From Lolliginicoccus lacisalsi (lineage in GTDB: Bacteria > Actinomycetota > Actinomycetes > Mycobacteriales > Mycobacteriaceae): a DNA stretch of 64,000 nt. The stretch is taken from contig NZ_JACYWE010000001.1 of the NCBI RefSeq assembly GCF_014841105.1, positions 255,571-319,570 of the forward strand, in the 5' to 3' direction. Positions 26,724-36,137 of the stretch are shown piece after piece. How positions within the stretch are numbered: the stretch's first letter is position 1; each line of letters starts with the position of its first letter. A program made the translations under genes and the position numbers. The notes below the pieces were generated by a model. That model worked only from the letters and a program-made list of their open reading frames with translations. It was not told the origin of the DNA and did no database searches.

Positions 26724-26741
26724 TCCGGGCCCGCCAGCCGC

Positions 26742-26820
26742 CGGGCCCGCGCGGCATCGAGCCCATCCGCCGCCGGGCCCATCCGGTATCGAGCCCACCC
26801 GCCGCCGGGCCCGCGCGGCG
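26742..26820. repeat. 32-nt tandem repeat, about 2.5 copies
   Basis: Units at 26742-26773 and 26774-26805, with a partial third at 26806-26820. Each begins CGGGCCC and contains a conserved ATCGAGCCCA block. The array directly follows the cupin gene and precedes the palindrome at 26831. Confidence 0.85.
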
Positions 26821-26830
26821 CAAAAGCACT

Positions 26831-26891
26831 AGAAACCGGCAAACGCGATGGAAGCAGACCTGGCCATTCGGCTGGATCTATCGCGTTTGCA
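26831..26891. repeat. 61-nt palindromic element, family B copy 1 (likely terminator)
   Basis: GCAAACGCGAT (26839-26849) pairs perfectly with ATCGCGTTTGC (26880-26890). With flanking AGAAACCG and a conserved core (ACCTGG, TTCGGCT) it matches a second copy at 34333-34393 of the same length. It lies between the convergent cupin and DoxX-like genes. Confidence 0.65.
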
Positions 26892-26948
26892 GCCGAACGG
26901 CTTGTTGACCCGCCCCGGACACCGCCGTCGCCTCCAGGCCTGGCGCGT

Positions 26949-27413
26949 CTAGTCCCGGCGCCTCCGCAGCATTGCGGGCCGCTCCGCCCAGGCCCGCGTG
27001 CACCACAACGCCCACACCACGAGCACCGGCTGGAACAGCAAGCGCAGCCCCCGCGCGAGATCGCTCTCCAGGCCGAAAGCATCCGTGCCCGTGACGAACT
27101 GCGAGATGTTCCCCGGGAAGATTGCCACGAAGAAGGCCGCGACCACCCAACCAACAAGCACCCGCCAGCGGCCCTGCCGCGCCAGCAGCAACGCGGCGCC
27201 CAGCGCGACCTCCACCACGCCCGACGCGATGACCACCAGATCGGCATCCATAGGCACCCACCCAGGCACCTGCGCCAGGAACTCCGACCGCGCCCACGTC
27301 AGATGCGAAATGCCCGCGAACAGCAGGAACAAGCCAAGAATCCAGCGACCAACCGTCCGCGCCCAACCACCCGCGCGCGCCCCGGAACGAACCCGACCAT
27401 GATCATCAGTCAT
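26949..27413 (-). CDS. DoxX-like membrane protein
   Basis: A 154-residue protein with four predicted membrane helices. Residues 22-40 (WILGLFLLFAGISHLTWAR) and the later helices VVIASGVVEVALGAALLL, VLVGWVVAAFFVAIFPGN and LRLLFQPVLVVWALW follow the DoxX/DoxD pattern. IFPGNISQF resembles the [IV]FPGN motif also found in the protein at 38886-39287, so the window holds two paralogues. DoxX proteins are associated with thiol/redox membrane complexes in mycobacteria, but the function of this branch is not established. ATG 27413 has no obvious Shine-Dalgarno sequence. Confidence 0.75.
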   Translation of the reverse strand: MTDDHGRVRSGARAGGWARTVGRWILGLFLLFAGISHLTWARSEFLAQVPGWVPMDADLVVIASGVVEVALGAALLLARQGRWRVLVGWVVAAFFVAIFPGNISQFVTGTDAFGLESDLARGLRLLFQPVLVVWALWCTRAWAERPAMLRRRRD

Positions 27414-27599
27414 GGAGGTGAGAGTACGCGCGCCGGGGCAGCAGGGCGGGCGACACTGTTCCAGATGCCTCGCCACCGCCTGGCCGCCGTCGGCGCACCC
27501 CAGGCCCCAGGCGTATACATCTACCCCAATGGCATACTCCGAAAACTTTTGTGGCCAATTTCGTCAAATCGATAGCTATTCGGCACTAAGTTCGATCTA

Positions 27600-27615
27600 C
27601 GTGACCCACATCACA
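27600..27615. promoter_or_regulatory. CRP/GlxR-like box upstream of secreted lipase
   Basis: CGTGACCCACATCACA differs from the consensus TGTGA-N6-TCACA at one position. It lies 65 bp upstream of the lipase start, in an unusually AT-rich stretch (27515-27600), a plausible place for cAMP-receptor-type control. Confidence 0.42.
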
Positions 27616-27680
27616 GGAACCCCGCGCGCCAGGCCGGGGACCGCAACGATCACACGGACCGAAGAGCAGGAACCCCACGC

Positions 27681-28886
27681 ATGCGAACCTCCGCTCGCCA
27701 CACGCTCGCCGCGATTATCTTCGCGCTGCTCGCACTGCTAGTTGCCTCCCCCGCCGCCGCGGCACCGCTCTACCCACCCACCGATCCCGACCCCTTCTAC
27801 GCCGCCCCCGCAGAGCTATCCCAGGCCGCGCCCGGCGATGTCCTGAAGATCCGACCGCGACCCATCCCGCCCGGCTTCACCGGCGTCGAGACCTGGCAGA
27901 TCCAGTTCCGCTCCACCGACTCCGCGGGCGCACCGATCGCAGCGACCACAACATTGTTCCTGCCGCACAACCGCATCGACAACGGGCCACTGCTGTCCTT
28001 CCAGCACATCATCAACGCGCTGGGCCTGCAGTGCACGCCATCGCGCGCGCTCTACACCAACGACCCGCTCGACGTCATCCGGGAGGCCCCCGCCCTCAAC
28101 GCTGCCTTCCAGCAAGGCTGGAGCGTCGCCGTCCCCGATCATCTCGGCCCCAAGAGCGCCTACGGCGCCGCGAGGCTCGGCGGCACCATCGCGCTCGACG
28201 GCATCCGTGCCGTCCAGCGCGCGACCCAGTTCCAGCTCGCCGAAAGCCCCGTCACCATGGCCGGGTACTCCGGAGGCGGAATGGCCACCGCCTTCGCCGC
28301 CGCCCTTGCCCCCAGCTACGCCCCGGAACTGGACATCATCGGGGCCGCAGCGGGCGGAGTACCCATGGACCTGCGCGACCTAGCCAACGCCCTCGGCGAC
28401 GACCCGCACCCCGCGTTCGGCCTCGCGTTCGCCGCAGCCCTCGGCCTCGAGCGCGAGTACCCCGAGCGATTCCCCGTCTCCACCCAGCTCACCGCCAGCG
28501 GACGCGCATTGCAGCACCAGCTCAACGACGGCTGCACCAACGACATCCTCGGCGTCGGCATCAACCGCGGCATCCGCGACATCGCCGTCGACCCCGACCT
28601 CGTCGATTCCCCCGAGGCGATCGCGGTCATCGAGGAGAACAGCGTCAGCTCCTACCCCGGCGTCCCCACTGCACCCATGTTCATCTGGCACAGCAGCACC
28701 GACCTGCTCGTTCCCATCGATGCCGTTGACCGGACGGTCGCCCGCTACTGCGCCGCGGGAGCCACCGTCGCGCTGCACCGCGTCAACAGCCCCGACCACC
28801 TCACCGCGGCCCTCGAAGGCCTCCCCGCCGCCGTGGAATACCTCCGAGCCCGCTACCGCGGAGAACCAGCGCCGTCTACGTGCTAG
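27681..28886 (+). CDS. Secreted lipase, LIP (triacylglycerol lipase) family
   Basis: A 401-residue secreted lipase. The signal peptide is MRTSARHTLAAIIFALLALL, with VASPAAAA cut near residue 28. The mature enzyme shows LIP-family features: PGDVLKIRPRP, TTTLFLPHNR, VAVPDHLGPKSAYGAARLGG, the nucleophile elbow MAGYSGGGMATAFA, a late Asp in IWHSSTDLLVP, and His in NSPDHLTAALEG. Members hydrolyse triacylglycerols outside the cell, and similar genes are common in mycolata. ATG 27681. A CRP-like box and an AT-rich promoter region lie just upstream. Confidence 0.9.
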   Translation: MRTSARHTLAAIIFALLALLVASPAAAAPLYPPTDPDPFYAAPAELSQAAPGDVLKIRPRPIPPGFTGVETWQIQFRSTDSAGAPIAATTTLFLPHNRIDNGPLLSFQHIINALGLQCTPSRALYTNDPLDVIREAPALNAAFQQGWSVAVPDHLGPKSAYGAARLGGTIALDGIRAVQRATQFQLAESPVTMAGYSGGGMATAFAAALAPSYAPELDIIGAAAGGVPMDLRDLANALGDDPHPAFGLAFAAALGLEREYPERFPVSTQLTASGRALQHQLNDGCTNDILGVGINRGIRDIAVDPDLVDSPEAIAVIEENSVSSYPGVPTAPMFIWHSSTDLLVPIDAVDRTVARYCAAGATVALHRVNSPDHLTAALEGLPAAVEYLRARYRGEPAPSTC

Positions 28887-29033
28887 AGCTGGGGCGTTGC
28901 TAAGTCGTTCCTACAGATGATCATTGTTGGGACTCGCCGCACCAACAGCGGCTCAACGCTAGATTATTCGTGTTCACAAGCTTGAACTCGATCGCAGCCT
29001 CGGCTGGCGGGATTCGATGAACCGGGGGGGGCT

Positions 29034-29750
29034 TTGTCTCAGCACAATCAGTGCCGGAATGCGTACCGGGCTGGCGCGGTCGTACTCGTCGCCGTCATGG
29101 CGGTCGCGGGTTGCGGCGGGGCGCCCGCGCCACAATCTGACCCAGTTGCGGATGCATTCTCGCAAGCCTCACCGATGCCAACGGCGGAGCCCGAGATCAC
29201 TACTCGCGCAAGCATTGCCGAAGATGGCGCTACGGTCGGCGGAGAGTTCGGTGGAGTTGTTGTCACAGCTAGGGCGCCTGCTGGTGTCGCGACCAGCGGG
29301 ACCGAACTTGCTATTGCGCCAGCGAGCAAGCGCCCACCGCTGCCGGCACAGGTGGCGGCCGCCCCCGGGGTGGAGATCACATTGGGAGATGGCCTGCAGC
29401 CCCGGCAGCCGATCGAGCTCGCGTTCGATCTGTCGGGCGCTCCGGATCTCGTGGCGCAGCTCAGCGAACCGCGGCGCCCACTCATCGCAGTGGACGATGC
29501 CAATGGCGAATCCGATCTGCTGCTGGCCTCCTGGGATCCGGACGCTCAGGTAGTAACGGCGACAACTCCACACTTGAGCAGGTTCACGCTGTTGGTGACG
29601 GATCCGGCGAGCGCACTGCGGGAAGGAATCGCGCGAGTCATCGCGGGAAACGATTCAGCAGAGCCTGAGTGCGCGTCCGGCGACAGCGCGATGGTCGGCG
29701 AGACAGACGTGACGTTGACTCCTGCGCAGCCCGGCATCGTTCCGGCCTGA
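29034..29750 (+). CDS. Putative lipoprotein, N-terminal part of an interrupted gene
   Basis: A 238-residue product. The signal sequence RAGAVVLVAVMAVAGCGG has lipobox AVAGC near residue 27. The rest is a beta-rich, Ser/Thr/Pro-containing extracellular segment ending AQPGIVPA. The stop is a TGA at 29748-29750. The same frame then stays open without another stop to 30749, so the gene looks like the front of a longer lipoprotein split by a nonsense codon. The TTG at 29034 lies 2 nt after a run of eight Gs (29024-29031). An ATG at 29017, with a better-spaced purine-rich upstream region, is in another frame and would join this frame only with one extra G. Frame-decay or phase variation are both possible. 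Confidence 0.55.
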   Translation: MSQHNQCRNAYRAGAVVLVAVMAVAGCGGAPAPQSDPVADAFSQASPMPTAEPEITTRASIAEDGATVGGEFGGVVVTARAPAGVATSGTELAIAPASKRPPLPAQVAAAPGVEITLGDGLQPRQPIELAFDLSGAPDLVAQLSEPRRPLIAVDDANGESDLLLASWDPDAQVVTATTPHLSRFTLLVTDPASALREGIARVIAGNDSAEPECASGDSAMVGETDVTLTPAQPGIVPA

Positions 29751-29813
29751 ATCGAGGCTTCATCTGATGCGGTAGCGATATCCTTCGATTCGGAATCCGA
29801 GCACTACTACACC

Positions 29814-30749
29814 GTGACCTCCGAGCCCGCAGGGAATTTCACCCCCCGAATGCCCGACAACAGCACCGATCTGATCGCAGTCGCCATCCAGGACGCGCGC
29901 GGGGATGCGACTCTGCCACCCAAGGGAATGGGCAGGCTCGACCTTCCTGCTTCCACGGTCTCGGGAGCCATCTATCTCACGATCGATCCGGTGGCGCTGC
30001 AGTTCGGCACCCTCCTCGCAGCGTTGGATATGTACGGGCTGCGCGGGTCCGCGATCGTTGATGCATTCAAGGATTTGTCCGCGTCGTACGACTGCGCGGG
30101 AACGGCGATTCGTTCTGTCGAGGAGCCAGACAAGGAGTCGGTGGACGAGTTCGTGGACGGCCTCGGTGATGTCGCGAACTGCGTCGCTGCCGCAGCAGGC
30201 AAGGTCATCGATGCCGACGGAAAGGTGGCCGCACACAAGATCGGCGTCGTCGCATCGTTGCTGACCACTCTGCCTGATCAGCTCAAGGCCAACCTCACCG
30301 GGGTATTCTCGCCTTTCTCGGGCAACAGGCGCCTGGTGTATACGATTGAGCCGAAAGTCGTGGAGCAGGTGGCTCCCGAACCCACTGCGGCACCCGAAGC
30401 CAGCCCGAGCAGGGTCATCGACCGGATCGACATCGATACCTGGGGCTACGACCGAGTCGGCGAGCACACCTACATCGCGGCCAACAACAACACCAAGAAG
30501 CTCGTCATCTACTGGAAATCCTTTGCTGGCGACGAGCAGATCCGGGGCGAGTGCACCTCGAGCGTCACCCTGGTGGGCGCGGGAAGGATGCTCGAGGAGC
30601 ACGAGTCCAGGTGCGATTCCTACAATCCGGGCACGACTCTCAGGGTCACGGCGCCGGGGACCTACACCGCGACGGTAACGGTGCGCCAGGAAGGGCAGTC
30701 GGCTCTCTCCCGGCAGGTGATCGTGACGGTTCTTCCCTTCGGTTCCTAG
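29814..30749 (+). CDS. C-terminal continuation of the interrupted lipoprotein gene
   Basis: 311 residues from the first GTG after the stop at 29750, in the same reading frame. The frame is already open from 29751, so codons 29751-29813 probably belong to it. There is no ribosome site before the GTG and no signal peptide, which argues against independent translation. Content: a helical, acidic middle (SVDEFVDGLGDVANCVAAAAG), a Pro/Ala/Glu linker (VAPEPTAAPEASPS), and a C-terminal all-beta, Ig-like domain (EHTYIAANNNTKKLVIYW to ATVTVRQEGQSALSRQVIVTV). With the upstream part it would be a cell-surface lipoprotein of roughly 570 residues. Product unknown. Confidence 0.5.
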   Translation: MTSEPAGNFTPRMPDNSTDLIAVAIQDARGDATLPPKGMGRLDLPASTVSGAIYLTIDPVALQFGTLLAALDMYGLRGSAIVDAFKDLSASYDCAGTAIRSVEEPDKESVDEFVDGLGDVANCVAAAAGKVIDADGKVAAHKIGVVASLLTTLPDQLKANLTGVFSPFSGNRRLVYTIEPKVVEQVAPEPTAAPEASPSRVIDRIDIDTWGYDRVGEHTYIAANNNTKKLVIYWKSFAGDEQIRGECTSSVTLVGAGRMLEEHESRCDSYNPGTTLRVTAPGTYTATVTVRQEGQSALSRQVIVTVLPFGS

Positions 30750-30810
30750 GCTTCGACGCCTCGTGCGCCCGACCGCAACCGGGGGCTTGCGATCCCACTC
30801 CCGCAAACAC

Positions 30811-30846
30811 TTGATTGATTCCAGAAAGTGGTTCACACTTGGGGTG
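30811..30846 (+). promoter_or_regulatory. furA-katG promoter and FurA box, probably leaderless
   Basis: TTGATTGATTCCAGAAAG (30811-30828) resembles the mycobacterial furA promoter/operator (TTGACTGATTCCAGAAA type, recalled). A -10-like CACACT follows at 30834-30839, 17 bp after the -35. Transcription would begin at or next to the GTG at 30846, giving a leaderless furA message with FurA autoregulation. Confidence 0.55.
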
Positions 30847-31289
30847 TGAGCACGCGACCGGATTTCGAGCGCTTGTTGCGCGGGGCGGCCCTCCGCGTCA
30901 CGGCGCCGCGCCTCGCAGTGCTGACGGCGGTGCATGATCACCCGCATTCGGATACCGATTCCATCATCAGCGCGGTTCGCCAGAATCACGGTGCCGTGTC
31001 CCACCAGGCCGTGTATGACGTGCTGCGGGCCCTGACATCCGCTGGGTTGCTGCGGCGCATCCAGCCGACGGGGTCGGTGGCGCGGTACGAGACGCGGGTT
31101 GGCGACAACCATCATCACCTGGTGTGCCGGAGCTGCGGCGTCATCGCTGATGTTGATTGCGCCACCGGTTCCGCACCGTGCATGACCGCGTCGGATGATC
31201 ATGGTTTCGAGATCGATGAGACCGAGGTCATCTTCTGGGGCTTGTGCCCCACCTGCTTGGCTTCAGCCCAATCCGAGCAAATCCCTTGA
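30846..31289 (+). CDS. furA: FurA, Fur-family redox/iron regulator of katG
   Basis: A 147-residue Fur-family repressor. It has a winged-helix N-terminus (RVTAPRLAVLTAVHDHPHSD; SHQAVYDVLRALTSAGLLRRI), the metal-site stretch GDNHHHLVCRSCGVIADVDC (HHH and CxxC), and a second CPTC near the C-terminus. In mycobacteria FurA represses itself and katG and is released by oxidation. GTG 30846 is favoured over the in-frame start at 30828 because it fits a leaderless promoter and removes a non-conserved extension. katG starts 18 bp downstream, so the two form an oxidative-stress operon. Confidence 0.95.
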   Translation: MSTRPDFERLLRGAALRVTAPRLAVLTAVHDHPHSDTDSIISAVRQNHGAVSHQAVYDVLRALTSAGLLRRIQPTGSVARYETRVGDNHHHLVCRSCGVIADVDCATGSAPCMTASDDHGFEIDETEVIFWGLCPTCLASAQSEQIP

Positions 31290-33536
<2,247 letters not shown>

Positions 33537-33552
33537 TCCAGTTCGCAGAACC

Positions 33553-33613
33553 CGCGAGTGTGCAAGAACCGTCAGCAATAAGCGCTGAAGCTGTCGTTCT
33601 TCGCACACTCGCG
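33553..33613. repeat. 61-nt palindromic element, family A copy 2
   Basis: The terminal arms CGCGAGTGTGC (33553-33563) and GCACACTCGCG (33603-33613) are identical to those of the element at 12280-12340, with the same 61-nt length and related interior (GTCAG...CTGTCG). It lies between katG and the methyltransferase gene and probably ends katG transcription. Confidence 0.7.
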
Positions 33614-33655
33614 GTCCGCGCGCACGGAGTCCCCTCTTCCCAGTACCCTGGCAGC

Positions 33656-34273
33656 ATGGGCTTCTACGGTGACACGATCCTGCCCCGCATCATCAATGTC
33701 GCGTGCGGCACGGCGCTGACCAAGCCGCAGCGCGAGCAAGCCTGTGCCGGGCTCACCGGTGAGGTGGTGGAGATCGGATTCGGCTCCGGCCTCAACATCC
33801 CGTTCTATCCCCCATCGGTGTCCCGCGTGATGGCCATCGAGCCCGCCGACACCGCGTGGCACATCGCCCGCAAGCGCGTCGAGCAATCCAGCGTCCCCGT
33901 CGAGCGTCACGGTCTCGACGGGCAATCGCTCCCCCTCGATGACGCGAGCTGCGACAGCGCGCTCTCCACCTGGACGCTCTGCACCATCCCCGACGTCACC
34001 GCCGCCCTGCACGAGGTGCGCCGCGTCCTCAAGCCTGGTGGCACCTTCCACTTCGTCGAGCATGGCCTCGCCCCCGACGCCAAGGTGCAGGCCTGGCAGC
34101 ATCGACTCAATCCCCTCCAGCAGAAGCTCTTCGGTGGTTGCAACCTCGATCGGCCCATCGCCCAGCTCATCGAGGACGCTGGATTCACCATCAGCACCAT
34201 CGATGAGTTCTATGAGAAGGGCTCGCCCAAGTTCCTCGGCGCGCTCTCGCTAGGCGTTGCCACCCGCGCCTGA
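33656..34273 (+). CDS. Class I SAM-dependent methyltransferase
   Basis: A 205-residue methyltransferase of the UbiE/METTL7-like type. Motif I is VVEIGFGSGLNIPFY, motif II VMAIEPAD, motif III around LPLDDASCDSALSTWTLCTI, and post-motif VLKPGGTFHFVEHG. N-terminal FYGDTILPRIINVACGT is typical of a widespread actinobacterial group. It probably methylates a small molecule or lipid; the substrate is unknown. Start ATG 33656 is 43 bp after the palindrome that separates it from katG. Confidence 0.86.
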   Translation: MGFYGDTILPRIINVACGTALTKPQREQACAGLTGEVVEIGFGSGLNIPFYPPSVSRVMAIEPADTAWHIARKRVEQSSVPVERHGLDGQSLPLDDASCDSALSTWTLCTIPDVTAALHEVRRVLKPGGTFHFVEHGLAPDAKVQAWQHRLNPLQQKLFGGCNLDRPIAQLIEDAGFTISTIDEFYEKGSPKFLGALSLGVATRA

Positions 34274-34332
34274 CCACCCGGAGGGCCCCGGCCGGAGCCG
34301 CGCGCCGGTGGCCCTGGAACCGCAAACGCGAT

Positions 34333-34393
34333 AGAAACCGCCAAACGCGATAGATCGCCACCTGGGATCTTCGGCTCTTCTATCGCGTTTGCA
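34333..34393. repeat. 61-nt palindromic element, family B copy 2, with an extra left arm
   Basis: It aligns end to end with 26831-26891 (AGAAACCG start, CGCGTTTGCA end). A perfect 15-nt arm, GCAAACGCGATAGAA at 34322-34336, partly outside the unit, also pairs with TTCTATCGCGTTTGC at 34378-34392, so the left arm is effectively duplicated. It sits between the convergent methyltransferase and MOSC genes. Confidence 0.65.
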
Positions 34394-34417
34394 TGGTTGT
34401 AGTCCAGTCGACGGTCC

Positions 34418-34975
34418 TCACCCGAGAGGTTGCGCACGCATCACGGGTTCCGCCGCCCGCGAGGCGTCGAGGGGCACATCGCACGACAGGATCGCGTCGC
34501 CGAGCCCGAGCACGCCGCCAGCGAGCACGCCCGCGCGAATGCCGCCCCGGCCCACGAGTGCCTTGCGCATGCCAGGCGCGATCATCGTGTCCATCCAGGC
34601 GCACGGATGAGCGGGCCGCCCACCGCGGAACACGACGCTGCCGGCACCGGTCGACAGGGTGAAATCCTCGCCCCGCAATCGATCCAGCTCCACGCCGCGC
34701 ACGACGATGTTGCGACGCGCTAGCTCGACCGCGGCGGTCGCACCGGCCTGGAGGCATGCGTCATCCCAGGCCTCGGCCGCGAGGAACGTGACGGCGGCCT
34801 CGGTGTGCGCGCGGACGTTGAAGAAGCGATCCCCGCGGATGCCCTTGCCCGCGACGCATTCGATGCGGGCGGGCAGCTCGGTGGGCACCTCGGCGGGGCC
34901 ATCCTTGGGCCGACCGAAGTAGGCGTGCGCGGGCGAGACGAGGAACTGCACGATGCGGATCGGATGGTCGGCCAT
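34418..34975 (-). CDS. MOSC-domain protein
   Basis: A 185-residue MOSC (molybdenum cofactor sulfurase C-terminal) domain protein. It has the family motifs AGKGIRGDRFFN, TFLAAEAWDDA, RRNIVVRGVELDRLRGEDF and a Cys in GGRPAHPCAWMD in the region of the conserved cysteine. MOSC proteins move sulfur or detoxify N-hydroxylated compounds with Mo cofactor. ATG 34975 has a GAGGAGC ribosome site. It is convergent with the methyltransferase and divergent from the CysQ-like gene. Confidence 0.9.
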   Translation of the reverse strand: MADHPIRIVQFLVSPAHAYFGRPKDGPAEVPTELPARIECVAGKGIRGDRFFNVRAHTEAAVTFLAAEAWDDACLQAGATAAVELARRNIVVRGVELDRLRGEDFTLSTGAGSVVFRGGRPAHPCAWMDTMIAPGMRKALVGRGGIRAGVLAGGVLGLGDAILSCDVPLDASRAAEPVMRAQPLG

Positions 34976-35106
34976 GGGAGCTCCTCGCGATGCCGGGGCC
35001 CGTACTGACGAGCATCCCACCGCGCAGCGCGCCCCGGCAAGCAGCCTCGGAGCTGTCACGCGACGGTGCTAGCGTGGCGATGCCCGCTCTACGCCGAAGG
35101 AGACGC

Positions 35107-35940
35107 ATGGCCCACCCCGCCGCTTCCGATCCGGGCGACCTCGTTGCCGCGGTGCTGGCGATCGCCCGCGAGGCCGGGGACAGCATCCTCGACGTCTACC
35201 GTGCTGGCTTCGATGTCGATCTCAAGGCCGATGGGTCACCGCTCACCGCCGCTGACCTCGCCTCGCACCACTGCCTCTCCGGCGGCCTGCGCGGGCTCGA
35301 TGCCAGGGTTCCTGTGCTCTCCGAGGAGGATGGGCTGCCTGCGTTCGCGGTGCGGCAGCAATGGTCGCGGTACTGGTTGATCGACCCGCTGGACGGCACG
35401 AAGGAGTTCGTGCAGCGCAATGGCGACTTCACGGTCAACGTCGCCCTGATCGAGATGGGCGCGCCCGTCCTGGGGGTCGTGCATGCGCCAGTCCGCGGCA
35501 CATCCTGGTTCGCCGCTGCGGGCGCGGGCGCCTGGAAGCAGCAGGTCCACGAGGATCCCGTTCCCATCGCGACCGCGCCGATGAGTGGACGGCCTGCTGG
35601 CGCGGCCATGCGCATCGTCGCGAGCCGCAACCACCGGGGTGCCGCCGTCGATGCGTTGCTCGAGCGTCTGCCGCATGCCACGAGCCTCAGCGTCGGTAGC
35701 TCGCTCAAGCTCTGCATGGTCGCCGAGGGCGCCGCGGACCTCTACCCGCGGCTCGGGCCCACGTCCGAGTGGGATACTGCGGCCGGGCAGTGCGTCGTCG
35801 AGCAGGCCGGCGGCGCGGTCACCACAGTCGACCTCGAGCCGCTGCGCTACAACACCAAGGACGGCATTCTCAATCCGCATTTTGTTGTCGTTGGCGACAT
35901 GAGCTTCGACTGGGGGCAGTACCTGCCGGGAGCGGAGTGA
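35107..35940 (+). CDS. cysQ: CysQ-like 3'(2'),5'-bisphosphate nucleotidase / inositol phosphatase family
   Basis: A 277-residue member of the lithium-sensitive, Mg-dependent phosphatase family. It shows LSEEDG, the metal-binding motif WLIDPLDGTKEFVQRNGDFTV, and the C-terminal SEWDTAAGQCVVEQAGG. The DPLDGTKEF form and length fit CysQ, which hydrolyses PAP/PAPS from sulfate assimilation; mycobacterial CysQ also acts on inositol and fructose phosphates. ATG 35107 has a GAAGGAG ribosome site. It is divergent from the MOSC gene. The symbol rests on motif similarity. Confidence 0.85.
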   Translation: MAHPAASDPGDLVAAVLAIAREAGDSILDVYRAGFDVDLKADGSPLTAADLASHHCLSGGLRGLDARVPVLSEEDGLPAFAVRQQWSRYWLIDPLDGTKEFVQRNGDFTVNVALIEMGAPVLGVVHAPVRGTSWFAAAGAGAWKQQVHEDPVPIATAPMSGRPAGAAMRIVASRNHRGAAVDALLERLPHATSLSVGSSLKLCMVAEGAADLYPRLGPTSEWDTAAGQCVVEQAGGAVTTVDLEPLRYNTKDGILNPHFVVVGDMSFDWGQYLPGAE

Positions 35941-36137
35941 CCGCTGGCCACGCTGATCGGCGGGCAACAGCGGACCGGATGGGGCCGATTCACAGGCGGC
36001 GATCGGATGAGCGAGCAGGCCGAGGAAGCAGTGATGGTTGATGGTGTCCTCGCCGCGGGTGGGTGCTGGGTTCCTAGCGAGCACGATCGCTATTGTGATG
36101 GGGCCGTGGTTGATGTTGTGTCGGGAAGGTGCGCGCG

